Assembly: GCF_009930815.1 (NCBI RefSeq)
Contig: NZ_CP022222.1
Span: 6,366,501-6,430,500 of the forward strand
Direction: 5' to 3'
Origin: Bradyrhizobium sp. CCBAU 051011
GTDB taxonomy: Bacteria; Pseudomonadota; Alphaproteobacteria; Rhizobiales; Xanthobacteraceae
Length of the DNA: 64,000 nt
Shown here piece by piece: positions 44,477-54,205 of this stretch. The translations under genes and the position numbers were made by a program. The notes beneath the pieces were generated by a model that did no database searches, was not told the DNA's origin, and worked only from the letters and a program-made list of their open reading frames with translations. How positions within the stretch are numbered: the first letter of the stretch is position 1; each line of letters opens with the position of its first letter.

Positions 44477-44791
44477 TCCGGTGACGAGCTTGAGCCCGAT
44501 GATGCCCGCGACGATCAGTCCGATGCAGGCGAGGCGGGCGGCGGTCGCGGGCTCGCCGAACAGGAAGATGCCCAGGACTGCCGTTCCGACCGCGCCGATG
44601 CCGGTCCATACCGCGTAGGCGGTTCCAATCGGCAGCGCTTTCAGGGCAAGACCCAGCAGGAGGATGCTGCCGGCCATGCAGGCGAGCGTCAGGACCGATG
44701 GAATGAGCCGGGTGAAACCTTCGGTATATTTGAGGCCGATCGCCCAGCCTATTTCCATGAGGCCGGCGACGAACAACACGATCCAGGCCAT
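44468..44791 (-). CDS. gdx: SMR-family guanidinium exporter (SugE/Gdx)
   Basis: This 107-residue protein has four helices and Glu13 in [11 protein letters not shown], the proton/substrate-coupling residue of SMR transporters. [17 protein letters not shown] matches the SugE/Gdx branch rather than EmrE. Gdx proteins exchange guanidinium for protons. Two ACGR-loop hairpins just upstream on the minus strand match a guanidine-II riboswitch, which strongly supports guanidinium as substrate. The ATG at 44791 follows AGGAGG. Confidence 0.85.
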   Translation of the reverse strand: MAWIVLFVAGLMEIGWAIGLKYTEGFTRLIPSVLTLACMAGSILLLGLALKALPIGTAYAVWTGIGAVGTAVLGIFLFGEPATAARLACIGLIVAGIIGLKLVTGSA

Positions 44792-44807
44792 GACAACCCT
44801 CCTGATA

Positions 44808-44858
44808 AGGCAGGGTCGTCCCCGCGGATGAGCTGTGAACGGAAGGCCGTCCTTCCGC
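44808..44858 (-). promoter_or_regulatory. Guanidine-II riboswitch (mini-ykkC type)
   Basis: On the minus strand two hairpins occur in tandem: GGAAGG-ACGG-CCTTCC (44841-44856) and GCGGGG-ACGA-CCCTGC (44810-44825), with a 15-base linker. Paired stems closed by ACGR tetraloops are the defining feature of mini-ykkC/guanidine-II riboswitches. The second hairpin ends just before the AGGAGG of gdx, so ligand binding should free the ribosome site. No covariance model was run. Confidence 0.8.
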
Positions 44859-44944
44859 TGCCGATATGGGACTGGAGAGCCGCCACTGCAACCACCAAAT
44901 GAGGCTTGATTAGCCCTCCTTTCCCTGCCAAACGCTCGAGCCTC

Positions 44945-46564
44945 ATGTCCGATATTGCCGCTACCGCCGAATCGCAACCCCGCACGCCGCTCTCAGATGA
45001 AGTGGCACGGCGGCGCACGTTTGCGATCATCTCCCACCCGGATGCCGGCAAGACCACGCTGACCGAAAAGCTCCTGCTGTTCGGCGGCGCCATCAACCTG
45101 GCGGGGCAGGTCAAGGCCAAGGGCGAGCGGCGCAACACCCGGTCCGACTGGATGAAGATCGAGCGCGAGCGCGGCATCTCGGTCGTGACCTCGGTGATGA
45201 CGTTCGAATTCCAGGATCTCGTCTTCAACCTGCTGGACACGCCGGGCCACGAGGACTTCTCCGAGGACACCTATCGCACGCTCACGGCCGTCGATTCCGC
45301 CGTCATGGTGATCGACGCCGCCAAGGGCATCGAGGCGCGGACGCGAAAGTTGTTCGAGGTATGCCGGCTGCGCGACATCCCGATTATCACCTTCATCAAC
45401 AAGATGGACCGCGAGAGCCGCGATACGTTTGAGCTCCTCGACGAGATCGAGAAGACGCTGGCGCTCGACACCACGCCGATGACCTGGCCGGTCGGCCGCG
45501 GCCGCGACTTTCTCGGCACCTACGACGTCGTCAATGGCGGCGTGCGGCTACTCGAGGGCGGCGGCGCCAAGACCGGCGCGACCGAGCAGATCGATATTGC
45601 CGATCTCGCCGGCCGCAACGCCAATCTCGACGTCGCCGAGATCAAGGATGACCTCGCGCTGGTGTCGGAAGCCTGCAAGCCGTTCGAGCTCGAGGCGTTT
45701 CGCGAGGGCCATCTCACGCCGGTCTATTTCGGCAGTGCATTGCGCAATTTCGGCGTCGGCGACCTCTTGGAAGGTCTCGGCAAGTTCGCGCCCGCGCCCC
45801 GCGCGCAGGACTCGAACGTTCGTAAAGTGGAGGCTGCCGAGCCGCGCATGAGCGCCTTCGTGTTCAAGATCCAGGCCAACATGGATCCGAACCACCGCGA
45901 CCGCATCGCCTTTGCGCGGCTGTGTTCCGGCAAGCTCAGCCGCGGCATGAAGGCAAAGCTCGTGCGTACCGGCAAGAATATGTCGCTGTCGTCGCCGCAA
46001 TTCTTCTTCGCCCAGGACCGCTCGGTAGCTGACGAAGCCTTTGCCGGCGATGTCGTCGGTATTCCGAACCACGGCACCTTGCGGATCGGCGATACGCTGA
46101 CGGAAGGCGAGGACATCACCTTTGTCGGCGTGCCCAGCTTTGCGCCGGAAATCGTCCGTCGCGTGCGCCTCACCGACGCCATGAAGGCAAAGAAGCTGAA
46201 AGAGGCGCTGCAGCAGATGTCGGAAGAGGGCGTGGTGCAGGTGTTCCGGCCGCGCGACGGCGCGCCGGCGCTGGTCGGCGTCGTCGGCGCACTGCAGCTC
46301 GACGTGCTGAAAGCGCGCCTCGATGCCGAATATTCGCTGCCGGTCGAATTCGAGGTCTCGGAATTCCAGCTCGCGCGCTGGATTTCCTCCGACGACCGCA
46401 AGAAGCTCGACGCCTTCGTTGCCGCCAACAATTCGGGCATTGCCGACGATGTCGATGGCGATCCCGTCTTCATGGCCAAGAACGAGTTCTATCTCGGCTA
46501 TACCCGCGAACGCGCCGAAGGCATCAACTTCTCCAACGTCAAGGACGTGAAGAAGAAGGCGTAG
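44945..46564 (+). CDS. prfC: Peptide chain release factor 3
   Basis: This 539-residue GTPase has SHPDAGKTT (30-38), the [15 protein letters not shown]3 region near residue 98, and [10 protein letters not shown] as G4. It recycles RF1 and RF2 after termination. The C-terminal domain III, with the [22 protein letters not shown] segment, fits PrfC rather than EF-G. The start at 44945 is preferred over an upstream frame extension. It diverges from gdx. Confidence 0.95.
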   Translation: MSDIAATAESQPRTPLSDEVARRRTFAIISHPDAGKTTLTEKLLLFGGAINLAGQVKAKGERRNTRSDWMKIERERGISVVTSVMTFEFQDLVFNLLDTPGHEDFSEDTYRTLTAVDSAVMVIDAAKGIEARTRKLFEVCRLRDIPIITFINKMDRESRDTFELLDEIEKTLALDTTPMTWPVGRGRDFLGTYDVVNGGVRLLEGGGAKTGATEQIDIADLAGRNANLDVAEIKDDLALVSEACKPFELEAFREGHLTPVYFGSALRNFGVGDLLEGLGKFAPAPRAQDSNVRKVEAAEPRMSAFVFKIQANMDPNHRDRIAFARLCSGKLSRGMKAKLVRTGKNMSLSSPQFFFAQDRSVADEAFAGDVVGIPNHGTLRIGDTLTEGEDITFVGVPSFAPEIVRRVRLTDAMKAKKLKEALQQMSEEGVVQVFRPRDGAPALVGVVGALQLDVLKARLDAEYSLPVEFEVSEFQLARWISSDDRKKLDAFVAANNSGIADDVDGDPVFMAKNEFYLGYTRERAEGINFSNVKDVKKKA

Positions 46565-46590
46565 GGGCGCGCTGTGTCCCAGCCTTCACT

Positions 46591-46694
46591 GTCGTCCTCC
46601 GCGAAAGCGGGGGACCCAGTACGCCGCGGCTTGTCCGTCAATCACTACCGTCCCTGGAATACTGGATCGCCCGCCTTCGCGGGCGACGACGGCT
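46591..46694. repeat. GC-rich extragenic palindrome
   Basis: GTCGTCCTCCGCGAAAGCGG and CCGCCTTCGCGGGCGACGAC form the arms of an imperfect palindrome just after prfC. It is one of several repeat families in the window and may help end prfC transcription. Confidence 0.6.
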
Positions 46695-46725
46695 GAGGCT
46701 GCGGCTCGCTGTTTGCCTCACATAT

Positions 46726-46740
46726 GCATCCAGTGGATGC
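46726..46740. promoter_or_regulatory. Candidate TetR-type operator 1
   Basis: GCATCCAGTGGATGC is a near-perfect palindrome about 97 bases upstream of the crotonase start. A related half, ATCCACTGGATGC, is at 46798-46810. The TetR gene directly after the crotonase is the likely binder. Confidence 0.45.
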
Positions 46741-46796
46741 CTGCATGCATCCCGAGTCCGGACAAATCTCTTGCGCCGTCGAGCCGTGTCCGAAAC

Positions 46797-46810
46797 TATC
46801 CACTGGATGC
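46797..46810. promoter_or_regulatory. Candidate TetR-type operator 2
   Basis: TATCCACTGGATGC shares the palindromic core of operator 1 (46726-46740) and lies about 26 bases before the crotonase start, where a bound repressor would block transcription. Confidence 0.45.
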
Positions 46811-46836
46811 TTTTAAAACAACAGGGGAGACCGCCC

Positions 46837-47562
46837 ATGACTGACCTCGCGACCTATTCCCGTTCGGGCCCGGTCGGCACCATCGTGATCGACGACGGCA
46901 AGGCCAATGTGATGTCGCTTGCCATGCTCAACGCCCTGCATGCGGCGTTCGACCGGGCGGAAATGGACAAGGCCGTCGTGCTCCTGAAGGCCCGCGGTAA
47001 GCATTTTTCTGGCGGTTTCGATCTCGGCGTCTTTGCCAAGGGCAGCGCCGAGGACCAGTATCAGATGGTGAAGGCAGGTGCGGAGTTGGCGCTGCGCATC
47101 CTCTCGTTTCCGACGCCGGTGGTGGCGGCCTGTCAGGGCAACGCCTACCCGATGGGGGCCTTTCTCATCATGTCGAGCGACCATCGGATCGCCGCCGAGG
47201 GTGATTACCGGATCGGCATGAACGAGGTCGCGATCGGCCTCACCGTGCCGCGTTTCGCCATCGAGATCGCGCGGCAGCGATTAACGCCGGCCTATTTCAG
47301 CAGGGTGGTGATAACAGGAGAGATGTTCGGCCCCGCAGAAGCCGTCACCGCCGGCTTCTTTGACCGTGTCGTTCCGGCCGATACGCTGGAGCGCAGCGCC
47401 GAGGAGACCGCGCAAAAGCTCGCCACGCTCAATATGGCAGCCCATGCCGCCACCAAGGCGCGGGCGAGGGGGGCGGTGATCAGGATGATCCGCAGCATGA
47501 TCGACGAGGACATTACGCCGCAATATGGCGAGGACCGCGTGGCCAAGCGGGCATCTGCGTGA
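46837..47562 (+). CDS. Crotonase-family protein with atypical active site
   Basis: This 241-residue protein has the enoyl-CoA hydratase/isomerase fold: KHFSGGFDLGVF (oxyanion loop 1) near residue 49 and the second oxyanion loop QGNAYPMGAFLIMSSDHRI near 93. The usual GGGCEL segment reads YPMGAFL, so one catalytic Glu is missing, while the Glu of NEVAIGLTVP is kept. Such proteins often do not catalyse hydration but act as isomerases, decarboxylases or hydrolases. It is probably controlled by the TetR gene just downstream. Confidence 0.8.
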   Translation: MTDLATYSRSGPVGTIVIDDGKANVMSLAMLNALHAAFDRAEMDKAVVLLKARGKHFSGGFDLGVFAKGSAEDQYQMVKAGAELALRILSFPTPVVAACQGNAYPMGAFLIMSSDHRIAAEGDYRIGMNEVAIGLTVPRFAIEIARQRLTPAYFSRVVITGEMFGPAEAVTAGFFDRVVPADTLERSAEETAQKLATLNMAAHAATKARARGAVIRMIRSMIDEDITPQYGEDRVAKRASA

Positions 47563-47620
47563 CGAAAAACGTCGGCGCCGGGCAGTGGCGTTGCGTCCCG
47601 TGGCTTTGTATGAAGGAGAC

Positions 47621-48178
47621 ATGACCGCGACGCCGCGCCGGGCGACCTATCGTCATGGCAATCTTAAGTCCGCAGCGCTGAAGGCCGCCACCCGTCTGGT
47701 GGCTGCGGCCGGCCATGAGCAGTTGAGCCTGCGCGAGGTCGCCGACGCCGTCGGCGTCGCACATCGCTCGCTGTACAATCATTTTGCCGACCGCGAAGCG
47801 TTGCTGGATGCGGTCGCGACCGAGGCCTATACGCGGCTCGCCGCCATCCTCGTCAAGGCAGGGACGCCGCAGGATTACACCGCCAAATACGTCCGCTTCG
47901 CGCTGGCCAATCGCGCGCTCTACGCCCTGATGACCAGCCGCCCGCACGCCACCATGAAGCACAATCCGCCGCTACAGGCCGCGGTCCATAAGGTCATCGC
48001 CCAGGCCATGCGGATCTTCTGCCAGGATATTGAGAGCCCCGCCGAGCGTCGCCGGGCGGTGATGAAGGTCTACATCACGCTGTATGGCGGCATCTCGCTC
48101 TATACGGCCGGCGTCCTCGACCAGCCCAGCGAGAAGGCCCTGATTGCGGAACTGTCTGCCATGAACGCGGGGATGTGA
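47621..48178 (+). CDS. TetR-family transcriptional regulator
   Basis: This 185-residue regulator has an N-terminal HTH (QLSLREVADAVGVAHRSLYNHFADREALLDAV near residues 34-65, quoted in part) and a C-terminal TetR_C-like domain with YGGISLYTAGVLDQ. It follows the crotonase gene after 58 bases, and the two palindromes upstream of that gene are likely its sites. The ATG at 47621 follows GAAGGAGAC. Confidence 0.85.
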   Translation: MTATPRRATYRHGNLKSAALKAATRLVAAAGHEQLSLREVADAVGVAHRSLYNHFADREALLDAVATEAYTRLAAILVKAGTPQDYTAKYVRFALANRALYALMTSRPHATMKHNPPLQAAVHKVIAQAMRIFCQDIESPAERRRAVMKVYITLYGGISLYTAGVLDQPSEKALIAELSAMNAGM

Positions 48179-48245
48179 ACACGGCCCGTCTTGATAGCGG
48201 CCAGGACGTGCATCAGTTTAATCGGGTCGTTCCAGGACCCCGCGC

Positions 48246-48848
48246 ATGTTTCGGCTTGCCATCGTCTGCCTGATCGGCCTGTTCGTCGGGATCGGCGTCG
48301 CCGACGCCCAGTCGCGTCGCCAGATCGACGCCACGCCGTTTTCGCATGCGCCCTGCAGCGTGCTCGACGGGCAGCCCTGCACGCCGTCGTTCTGCAGCGT
48401 GTTCAACGACGGTCCATGCATTCCCGAGATCGACTATCCGTACGGCCAGAACCTGCAACTCACGATCGAATCCGCACCTTCACAGGATCAGGCCGCGAAA
48501 TACCGCAAGCCGGACCATGATCTCGATACGATCGGCGACCTGTTCGCGGCGCTACGCTCCTGTTGGTCGCCGCCGCCTTCCGACGTCGCGCGCGCGGGCA
48601 TGCAGATGTCGGTTCGCTTCAGCTTCAAGCGCTCGGGCGAGATCATCGCCACCCCGCGCGTGACCTATGCCACGGCAGGCGTTCCCGCGGATACCCGTTC
48701 GACCTACCTGAAGGCGATCAACGCGTCGCTTGCGGCCTGCACACCGTTGAAGCTCACCAGCGGACTTGGCGGCGCGCTTGCGGGGCGGCCGATCGCGATC
48801 CGCTACGTCGACAACCGCGATCTGGGCAAGCAGGCGGAGAAGCCGTAG
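48246..48848 (+). CDS. Secreted protein with TonB-like C-terminal region
   Basis: This 200-residue protein has a signal peptide (about 1-21) and several cysteines (APCSVLDG, TPSFCSVFNDGPC). The C-terminal region, MQMSVRFSFKRSGEIIATPRV, resembles the strand pattern of TonB C-terminal domains. It is probably periplasmic, but no function is known. Confidence 0.6.
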   Translation: MFRLAIVCLIGLFVGIGVADAQSRRQIDATPFSHAPCSVLDGQPCTPSFCSVFNDGPCIPEIDYPYGQNLQLTIESAPSQDQAAKYRKPDHDLDTIGDLFAALRSCWSPPPSDVARAGMQMSVRFSFKRSGEIIATPRVTYATAGVPADTRSTYLKAINASLAACTPLKLTSGLGGALAGRPIAIRYVDNRDLGKQAEKP

Positions 48849-48937
48849 GTGGTGGCCGCGTAGCGCATTGCGCACCAAGCCATTAAGATGATACGCGGGA
48901 TATTCCGGAACACCAGCCGCGCAACGGGAGGGACATC

Positions 48938-49522
48938 ATGGGACTGTGGGTGATGATCCTGGGCCTGGTCCTGTTCTTCGGCGTCCACACCCTCACCATC
49001 CAGCGCAAGTTGCGCGCGCAGGTCATCGCCGCAACGGGCGAGGGCGGCTACAAGATCGGCTATGCGCTGGCCTCGTTGGTCGGCCTGGCGCTGATCATCT
49101 GGGGCTTTGCCAAGTATCGTGCGACGGGCTGGATCGATGTCTGGAACCCGCCGGTGGCGCTCAAGCACATCACGGTGGCGCTGATGCTGCCTGCGGTCAT
49201 CCTGGTGGTCGCTTCCTACATCCGTGGCCGGATCTATACGACGCTGAAACATCCTATGCTGACCGGCATCAAGCTGTGGGCGGCGGCGCATCTGCTCGCC
49301 AATGGCGATCTCGGCTCGATCATCCTGTTCGGCTCGTTTCTCGCCTGGGCGGTCTATGACCGTGTTTCGCTGAAGCATCGTTCCGACGCCGGCGCGCCGC
49401 CGATTCCCGTCGGAGGTCCCGGCAACGACCTGATCGCGATCGCGGTCGGCGTCGTCGCCTATCTGGCGCTCGCATTCGCGTTCCACCCGGTCGTGATCGG
49501 CGTCCCCGTGGTTGGAGCCTGA
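48938..49522 (+). CDS. NnrU-family membrane protein
   Basis: This 194-residue membrane protein has about five or six helices and fits the NnrU family: [11 protein letters not shown], a [19 protein letters not shown] segment, and [20 protein letters not shown] near residue 108. NnrU was found with nitric oxide reductase genes; homologues are widespread and their role is unclear. No nitrogen oxide genes are nearby. Confidence 0.8.
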   Translation: MGLWVMILGLVLFFGVHTLTIQRKLRAQVIAATGEGGYKIGYALASLVGLALIIWGFAKYRATGWIDVWNPPVALKHITVALMLPAVILVVASYIRGRIYTTLKHPMLTGIKLWAAAHLLANGDLGSIILFGSFLAWAVYDRVSLKHRSDAGAPPIPVGGPGNDLIAIAVGVVAYLALAFAFHPVVIGVPVVGA

Positions 49523-49523
49523 C

Positions 49524-50345
49524 ATGTCCGTTCAATCTGCCATCAAGCGCAAAACGGCGCCGGACATCCGCGCGCGAAAGCACGGCGAGCCGATCGTGAT
49601 GCTGACGTCCTACCACGCGCACACCGCCGCGCTGGTGGATCGCCACTGTGACGTCATTCTGGTCGGGGACTCCCTCGGCAATGTCATGCACGGTCTCGAG
49701 ACCACCGTGCCGGTGACGCTGGACATGATGATTCTGCAGGGGCGCGCGGTGATGCGGGGTTCGAAGCACGCCCTGGTCGTGGTCGATATGCCGTTCGGCT
49801 CCTATGAAGCCTCGAAGGAGCAGGCGTTTCATTCCGCGGTGCGGATATTGAAGGAGACCCATTGCGGCGCGGTCAAGCTCGAAGGCGGCGTGCGGATGGC
49901 GGAAACGGTCGAGTTCCTGTCCGAGCGGGGCGTGCCGGTTATGGGACATATCGGACTGACGCCGCAATCGATCAACACGCTCGGCTCATTTCGTGCGCAA
50001 GGCCGCGACGAGGGCAGTTGGGATCCGATTCTGAACGACGCCAAGGCGATTTCCGACGCCGGCGCCTTCTCCGTCGTGATCGAGGCAGTGGCCGAGCCGC
50101 TGGCGCGAAAGATCACGGAGACCATCGCCATTCCGACCATCGGTATCGGCGCCAGCGCGGCCTGTGACGGGCAGGTGCTGGTGCTGGAGGACATGCTCGG
50201 CCTGTCGCCGAGGACGCCAAAATTCGTTCGCCGCTACGGCGAGCTCGGCCCCGCGATCGAAGCGGCAATCCAGGGCTACGCCAGCGACGTGCGTTCGCGC
50301 GCCTTCCCCGGACCCGAACACGTCTACGAGATGAAGAAGAGCTGA
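49524..50345 (+). CDS. panB: 3-methyl-2-oxobutanoate hydroxymethyltransferase
   Basis: This 273-residue enzyme makes ketopantoate in pantothenate and coenzyme A synthesis. [14 protein letters not shown] near residue 25, [38 protein letters not shown] and the C-terminal [21 protein letters not shown] are all diagnostic. The ATG at 49524 follows TGGAGCC; it is 1 base after the NnrU stop. panC is not seen nearby. Confidence 0.95.
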   Translation: MSVQSAIKRKTAPDIRARKHGEPIVMLTSYHAHTAALVDRHCDVILVGDSLGNVMHGLETTVPVTLDMMILQGRAVMRGSKHALVVVDMPFGSYEASKEQAFHSAVRILKETHCGAVKLEGGVRMAETVEFLSERGVPVMGHIGLTPQSINTLGSFRAQGRDEGSWDPILNDAKAISDAGAFSVVIEAVAEPLARKITETIAIPTIGIGASAACDGQVLVLEDMLGLSPRTPKFVRRYGELGPAIEAAIQGYASDVRSRAFPGPEHVYEMKKS

Positions 50346-50356
50346 CAAGGCGCGCC

Positions 50357-51952
50357 ATGGACTGGTCGCAGCACTCCATTCCGGCGATGCGGCTCGAGCC
50401 GCGCTTCGGCGACCGTATCGTTCCGGTCTTTTGCGAACGGCCCAGGAGTATTCCGGCGATGGTCGCCGAAGCCGTGGCGCGAAACGGCGATGGTGAGGCG
50501 CTGGTTTGCGGCGCCACGCGAATGACATGGCGCGAAGTCGCGCAGCGATCGGCGCAAATCGCAGCTGGATTGCAGAACCTCGGCCTGCAGCGCGGTGATC
50601 GCGTCGCGGTGCTGCTCGGCAACAGAACAGAATTCGTGCTGACGATGCTGGGGGCGGCCCATGCCGGGCTGGTGACGGTGCTGCTTTCGACCCGCCAGCA
50701 AAAGCCGGAAATCGCCTATGTGCTCACCGATTGCGGAGCAAAGCTGCTGATCCACGAGGCCGCGCTGGCCGACCGCGTGCCCGATGCCGGTGACATTCCC
50801 GACGTGACGCACCGGATTGCCGTCGACGACGATCCGCGGCTCTCGCGCTTTTCCGATCTGGCCGATCACGCGCCGCTGACGGCGCCCGTCGAGGTCGGTG
50901 AAGAGGATACTGCCATGATCCTCTATACCTCCGGAACGACGGGGCGGCCAAAGGGTGCGATGCTCGCCCATTGCACCATCATTCATTCGTCGATGGTGTT
51001 CGTGTCGTGCCTGAAGCTGACAGCGGCGGATCGGTCGATTGCCGCGGTGCCGCTCGGCCATGTCACGGGCGTGGTCGCCAACGTCATGACCATGGCACGC
51101 GCCGCCGGCGCGCTGATCATCATGCCGGAGTTCAAGGCGGCGGAATATCTGAAGTTGGCGGCGCGAGAGCGTGTCACCTACACCGTGATGGTGCCGGCGA
51201 TGTACAATCTCTGTCTGCTGCAGTCGGATTTCGACAGCTATGACCTGTCGAGCTGGCGGATCGGCGGCTTTGGCGGCGCGCCGATGCCGATTGCTACCAT
51301 CGAGAAGCTCGCCGCGAAAATCCCCGGCCTGCAACTCGCCAATTGCTATGGCGCGACCGAGACGACCTCGCCCTCGACGATGATGCCCGGCGCATTCGTC
51401 GTGAGCCACATCGACAGCGTCGGGCTGCCGTGCCCCGGCGCCACCATCATCGCCGTCGATGCCGAGGGCCGCGAGCTGCCGCGCGGTACGATCGGCGAAA
51501 TCTGGATTCACGGCGGCTCGGTCATCAAGGGCTACTGGAATAATCCGAAGGCGACGGCGGAGAGTTTTACCGCCGGCTTCTGGCATTCCGGCGATCTAGG
51601 TTCTATCGACGAAGCGAACTTCGTTCGCGTGTTCGATCGGCAGAAGGACATGATCAACCGCGGGGGCTTGAAGATCTATTCAGCAGAGGTCGAGTCAGTG
51701 CTGGCCGGCCACCCCGACGTGGTCGAGAGCGCGATCATCGCAAAACCGTGCCCGGTGCTCGGCGAGCGCGTACACGCCGTGGTGGTCACGCGTAACACGG
51801 TCAGGGCAGAGGCGCTGCGTGCCTGGTGTGCCGAGCGACTGTCCGACTACAAGGTGCCGGAAACCATGGATCTGCGCACGGACCCGTTGCCGCGCAACGC
51901 CAATGGCAAGGTGATGAAACGCCAACTCCGCGAGGCTTTCACAGCGGCCTGA
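50357..51952 (+). CDS. Acyl-CoA synthetase (AMP-forming)
   Basis: This 531-residue ANL-family enzyme has the AMP-binding loop ILYTSGTTGRPKGAM near residues 188-202, the YGATETTSPS A5 motif near 333, GEIWIHGGSVIKGYWNNP near 377, SGDLGSID with the ribose-binding Asp, and the C-terminal NGKVMKRQLR with its catalytic Lys. It activates a carboxylic acid; the substrate is unknown. It follows panB by 11 bases and may be co-transcribed. Confidence 0.9.
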   Translation: MDWSQHSIPAMRLEPRFGDRIVPVFCERPRSIPAMVAEAVARNGDGEALVCGATRMTWREVAQRSAQIAAGLQNLGLQRGDRVAVLLGNRTEFVLTMLGAAHAGLVTVLLSTRQQKPEIAYVLTDCGAKLLIHEAALADRVPDAGDIPDVTHRIAVDDDPRLSRFSDLADHAPLTAPVEVGEEDTAMILYTSGTTGRPKGAMLAHCTIIHSSMVFVSCLKLTAADRSIAAVPLGHVTGVVANVMTMARAAGALIIMPEFKAAEYLKLAARERVTYTVMVPAMYNLCLLQSDFDSYDLSSWRIGGFGGAPMPIATIEKLAAKIPGLQLANCYGATETTSPSTMMPGAFVVSHIDSVGLPCPGATIIAVDAEGRELPRGTIGEIWIHGGSVIKGYWNNPKATAESFTAGFWHSGDLGSIDEANFVRVFDRQKDMINRGGLKIYSAEVESVLAGHPDVVESAIIAKPCPVLGERVHAVVVTRNTVRAEALRAWCAERLSDYKVPETMDLRTDPLPRNANGKVMKRQLREAFTAA

Positions 51953-51964
51953 GCGAGGAGCCGA

Positions 51965-52267
51965 TCAAGTCGAACTTCTGTCGACGAATTCCTCGAGATA
52001 GGGGGGCACCTCACGCCCATCGATGTCGCATCGACAGCGGATTTCTCTCGCGACGTCCTTGGAAAGATCGTCGGTCCAGTGCTCCAGCGTGTTGAAGGCG
52101 ACTACCTCGATCGGATCGTTGAATTGTCCCGACAGGAGATCGGCAATGACCGTCTCGATGTCAGCGCGCTCGGTTTGCCGAGCAATACCATGCTGCCCTG
52201 GACCTTCCACGACCAGATAGATCGTCTGATCGGCGCCATACGGCACACTCGGCGGAAATTGGCGCAT
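51965..52267 (-). CDS. Small hypothetical protein
   Basis: This 100-residue protein starts MRQFPPSVPYGADQTIYLVV and is a soluble mixed sequence with an acidic region and DVAREIRCRCDIDGREVPPYLEEF. I do not recognise a family. The ATG at 52267 gives a simpler N-terminus than the frame start upstream. It converges with the acyl-CoA synthetase gene. Confidence 0.55.
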   Translation of the reverse strand: MRQFPPSVPYGADQTIYLVVEGPGQHGIARQTERADIETVIADLLSGQFNDPIEVVAFNTLEHWTDDLSKDVAREIRCRCDIDGREVPPYLEEFVDRSST

Positions 52268-52407
52268 TGTCCGATCCTCCATCGAACTTGGATTTCAATT
52301 GCAGCACAGGGGAAAGGTTCCTATCACGCGGCGGCATTTCAAAAACGCTGCGACGGTGACGATGCCCAATGCCGTCCCTCATTACCGCGCGTCGGCGCGC
52401 GACAGGA

Positions 52408-53280
52408 CTAGAGCTTCGGCGCGCTGCCCTTGGGCATCGCGCTCTCGCCTTGCCCGGAGGTGAGTGCAGCGCTGTCGATCGCAGCGGCGCTGACGAGTTG
52501 CTTGACATCAAGCAGGGTGAACTGCGCGATGCCAACACGATCGGCCGGCGTGCCCGGAACGAGCTGCACGCTCAACACGCCGTCGCAATTGGCGCCCCTG
52601 GCCTCGGCGAGCATCGCGCTCGGATCCTTGGCTTTGGTCTGCGCGCGCTTGACGACCGCCACGCAACTGCCGCGGACGGTGTCGCCGTTGAGCTTGACGG
52701 CTGCCCTCGGGTCGAGCGGCTTGTCGATTGCTTCCAGCGCGGTCGCTTCCTTGTACTTGGCGCCGACCGACATGATCGAGCCCTTGCGGTAGATGTAGTA
52801 CAGGTGCTGATCGCCCACGATGGTGGGCACGCCGTATTTGCCCATGATCTCCTTGATCATGTCGGCCTTCGACGGCTGCTGGTCCTGCGCGAAGGTCAGA
52901 TTGCGCGCGAGGAAATAGGCGCGGTTGGCGCTTGCGGGCGAGGAGAAGCTGGCCGAGAGCATTTCGCCGTTCTGCTTCGGACCGGCGGGAAGATTGAAAT
53001 TCAACGCGGCGACGTAGCCGGCGCCGCCATTGCCGAATTTCTGCTGCTGGATATCGGTCTTGGTGTCGGTCCGGCCCTTGAACAGCGAATCAAAGACGGC
53101 GCGCGCCGATTCGGCGTTTGATTCGGTTGACATGCCCAAAATGTCAGGGCGCAACTTGCCCGAGAACGCCGTCTCGGGCGTCTTAGGCGCATTGGGCTTG
53201 ACGTCATCGGCCAGTGACGCTGCGGCCAGGGATACCAGGCCCATGGCAAGCGTCATCGAAACCAGCGCATGGCGAGGCAT
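52408..53280 (-). CDS. Secreted protein of unknown function
   Basis: This 290-residue protein has a signal peptide (about 1-24) and a mature part with FNLPAGPKQNGEMLSASFSSPASANRAYFLARNL and a CVAVVKR/GANCDGVLSVQLVPG C-terminal region. The paired cysteines may form a disulfide. It is conserved-looking and probably periplasmic, but no family is identified. Confidence 0.6.
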   Translation of the reverse strand: MPRHALVSMTLAMGLVSLAAASLADDVKPNAPKTPETAFSGKLRPDILGMSTESNAESARAVFDSLFKGRTDTKTDIQQQKFGNGGAGYVAALNFNLPAGPKQNGEMLSASFSSPASANRAYFLARNLTFAQDQQPSKADMIKEIMGKYGVPTIVGDQHLYYIYRKGSIMSVGAKYKEATALEAIDKPLDPRAAVKLNGDTVRGSCVAVVKRAQTKAKDPSAMLAEARGANCDGVLSVQLVPGTPADRVGIAQFTLLDVKQLVSAAAIDSAALTSGQGESAMPKGSAPKL

Positions 53281-53523
53281 GAAACACCTGAAAAATCGGG
53301 TAGAGTTGAGAATTGCAACGGCCGGGATTACGCCAAGCTTTGAACCGCGATGTCAACATTGGCAGCCGGTTTCGGAGGTGCCTGGGAGGCGCTGTTAACG
53401 CTTTGATCCGCCTCGCTTTGCCTTGCCACCGCCATATCGATAGGCTACGCCCCGGCCATGCGGGGATCGGGTGCGCGATACGGCCGCCCAAGTCGCGGTT
53501 CCTCGGGAATGGGATATCTTTAA

Positions 53524-54177
53524 GTGTCTGAATTATTTGACGAAGTCGATGAGGAGGTACGTCGCGAACAGCTCAAAAAGCTGTGGGACAAATATTCGCT
53601 TCTGATCATTGCCGGCTTGATTTTGATCATCGCCGCCGTGGGCGGCTGGCGCGGCTACCAGTATCTGGAGGCCAAGAAGGCGGCCGAGGCGGGCGCTGCG
53701 TTCGACAAGGCGGTCGAGCTTTCGGAAGCCAACAAGCATGCGGAGGCTGAAGCAGCCTTTGCCGATCTGGCTGCGAAGGCGCCGTTCGGATATCGCGTGC
53801 TGGCACGGCTACGGATGGCCGCAGAAGTCGCCGAACGCGATCGACCGGCTGCGGCAAAGCTGTTTGACGAGATCGCCGCCGACCGCAGCGTCGGCGTGGC
53901 AGAACAGGATCTGGCGCGGATTCGCGCCGCCCAACTACTGCTGGAAACCGCCACCTATCCCAACATGAAAGAGCGCCTCGAAGCCGCTGCTGCGCCGGGC
54001 GCCACCTTCCGCCATACTGCACGTGAATTGCTGGCGCTGTCGGCCTGGCGTGCGAACGATACCGCAGCGACGCGGCAATGGCTGGACATGATCGCCAACG
54101 ACGGCGAGACGCCGCCGAGCCTGCGCTCGCGTGCCGAAGCGCTGCAGGCCCTGCTGCCGCCGGTCGCCAAGAGCTGA
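53524..54177 (+). CDS. YfgM-like (DUF2133) tetratricopeptide protein
   Basis: This 217-residue membrane protein has an acidic N-terminus (SELFDEVDEEVRREQLKKLWDKYS), one membrane helix (about 27-45) and a helical repeat domain. It matches YfgM, which anchors chaperones to the secretion machinery. The order YfgM then der fits E. coli, where bamB lies between. The GTG at 53524 is the start. Confidence 0.8.
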   Translation: MSELFDEVDEEVRREQLKKLWDKYSLLIIAGLILIIAAVGGWRGYQYLEAKKAAEAGAAFDKAVELSEANKHAEAEAAFADLAAKAPFGYRVLARLRMAAEVAERDRPAAAKLFDEIAADRSVGVAEQDLARIRAAQLLLETATYPNMKERLEAAAAPGATFRHTARELLALSAWRANDTAATRQWLDMIANDGETPPSLRSRAEALQALLPPVAKS

Positions 54178-54205
54178 CACCAGCACAACGAGTTGGAAAC
54201 TTGAT

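Noticed and set aside
44808..44858. Tandem hairpins as an ordinary terminator for prfC or gdx
   Set aside because: There is no U-tail, and the paired ACGR loops fit the guanidine-II riboswitch far better.
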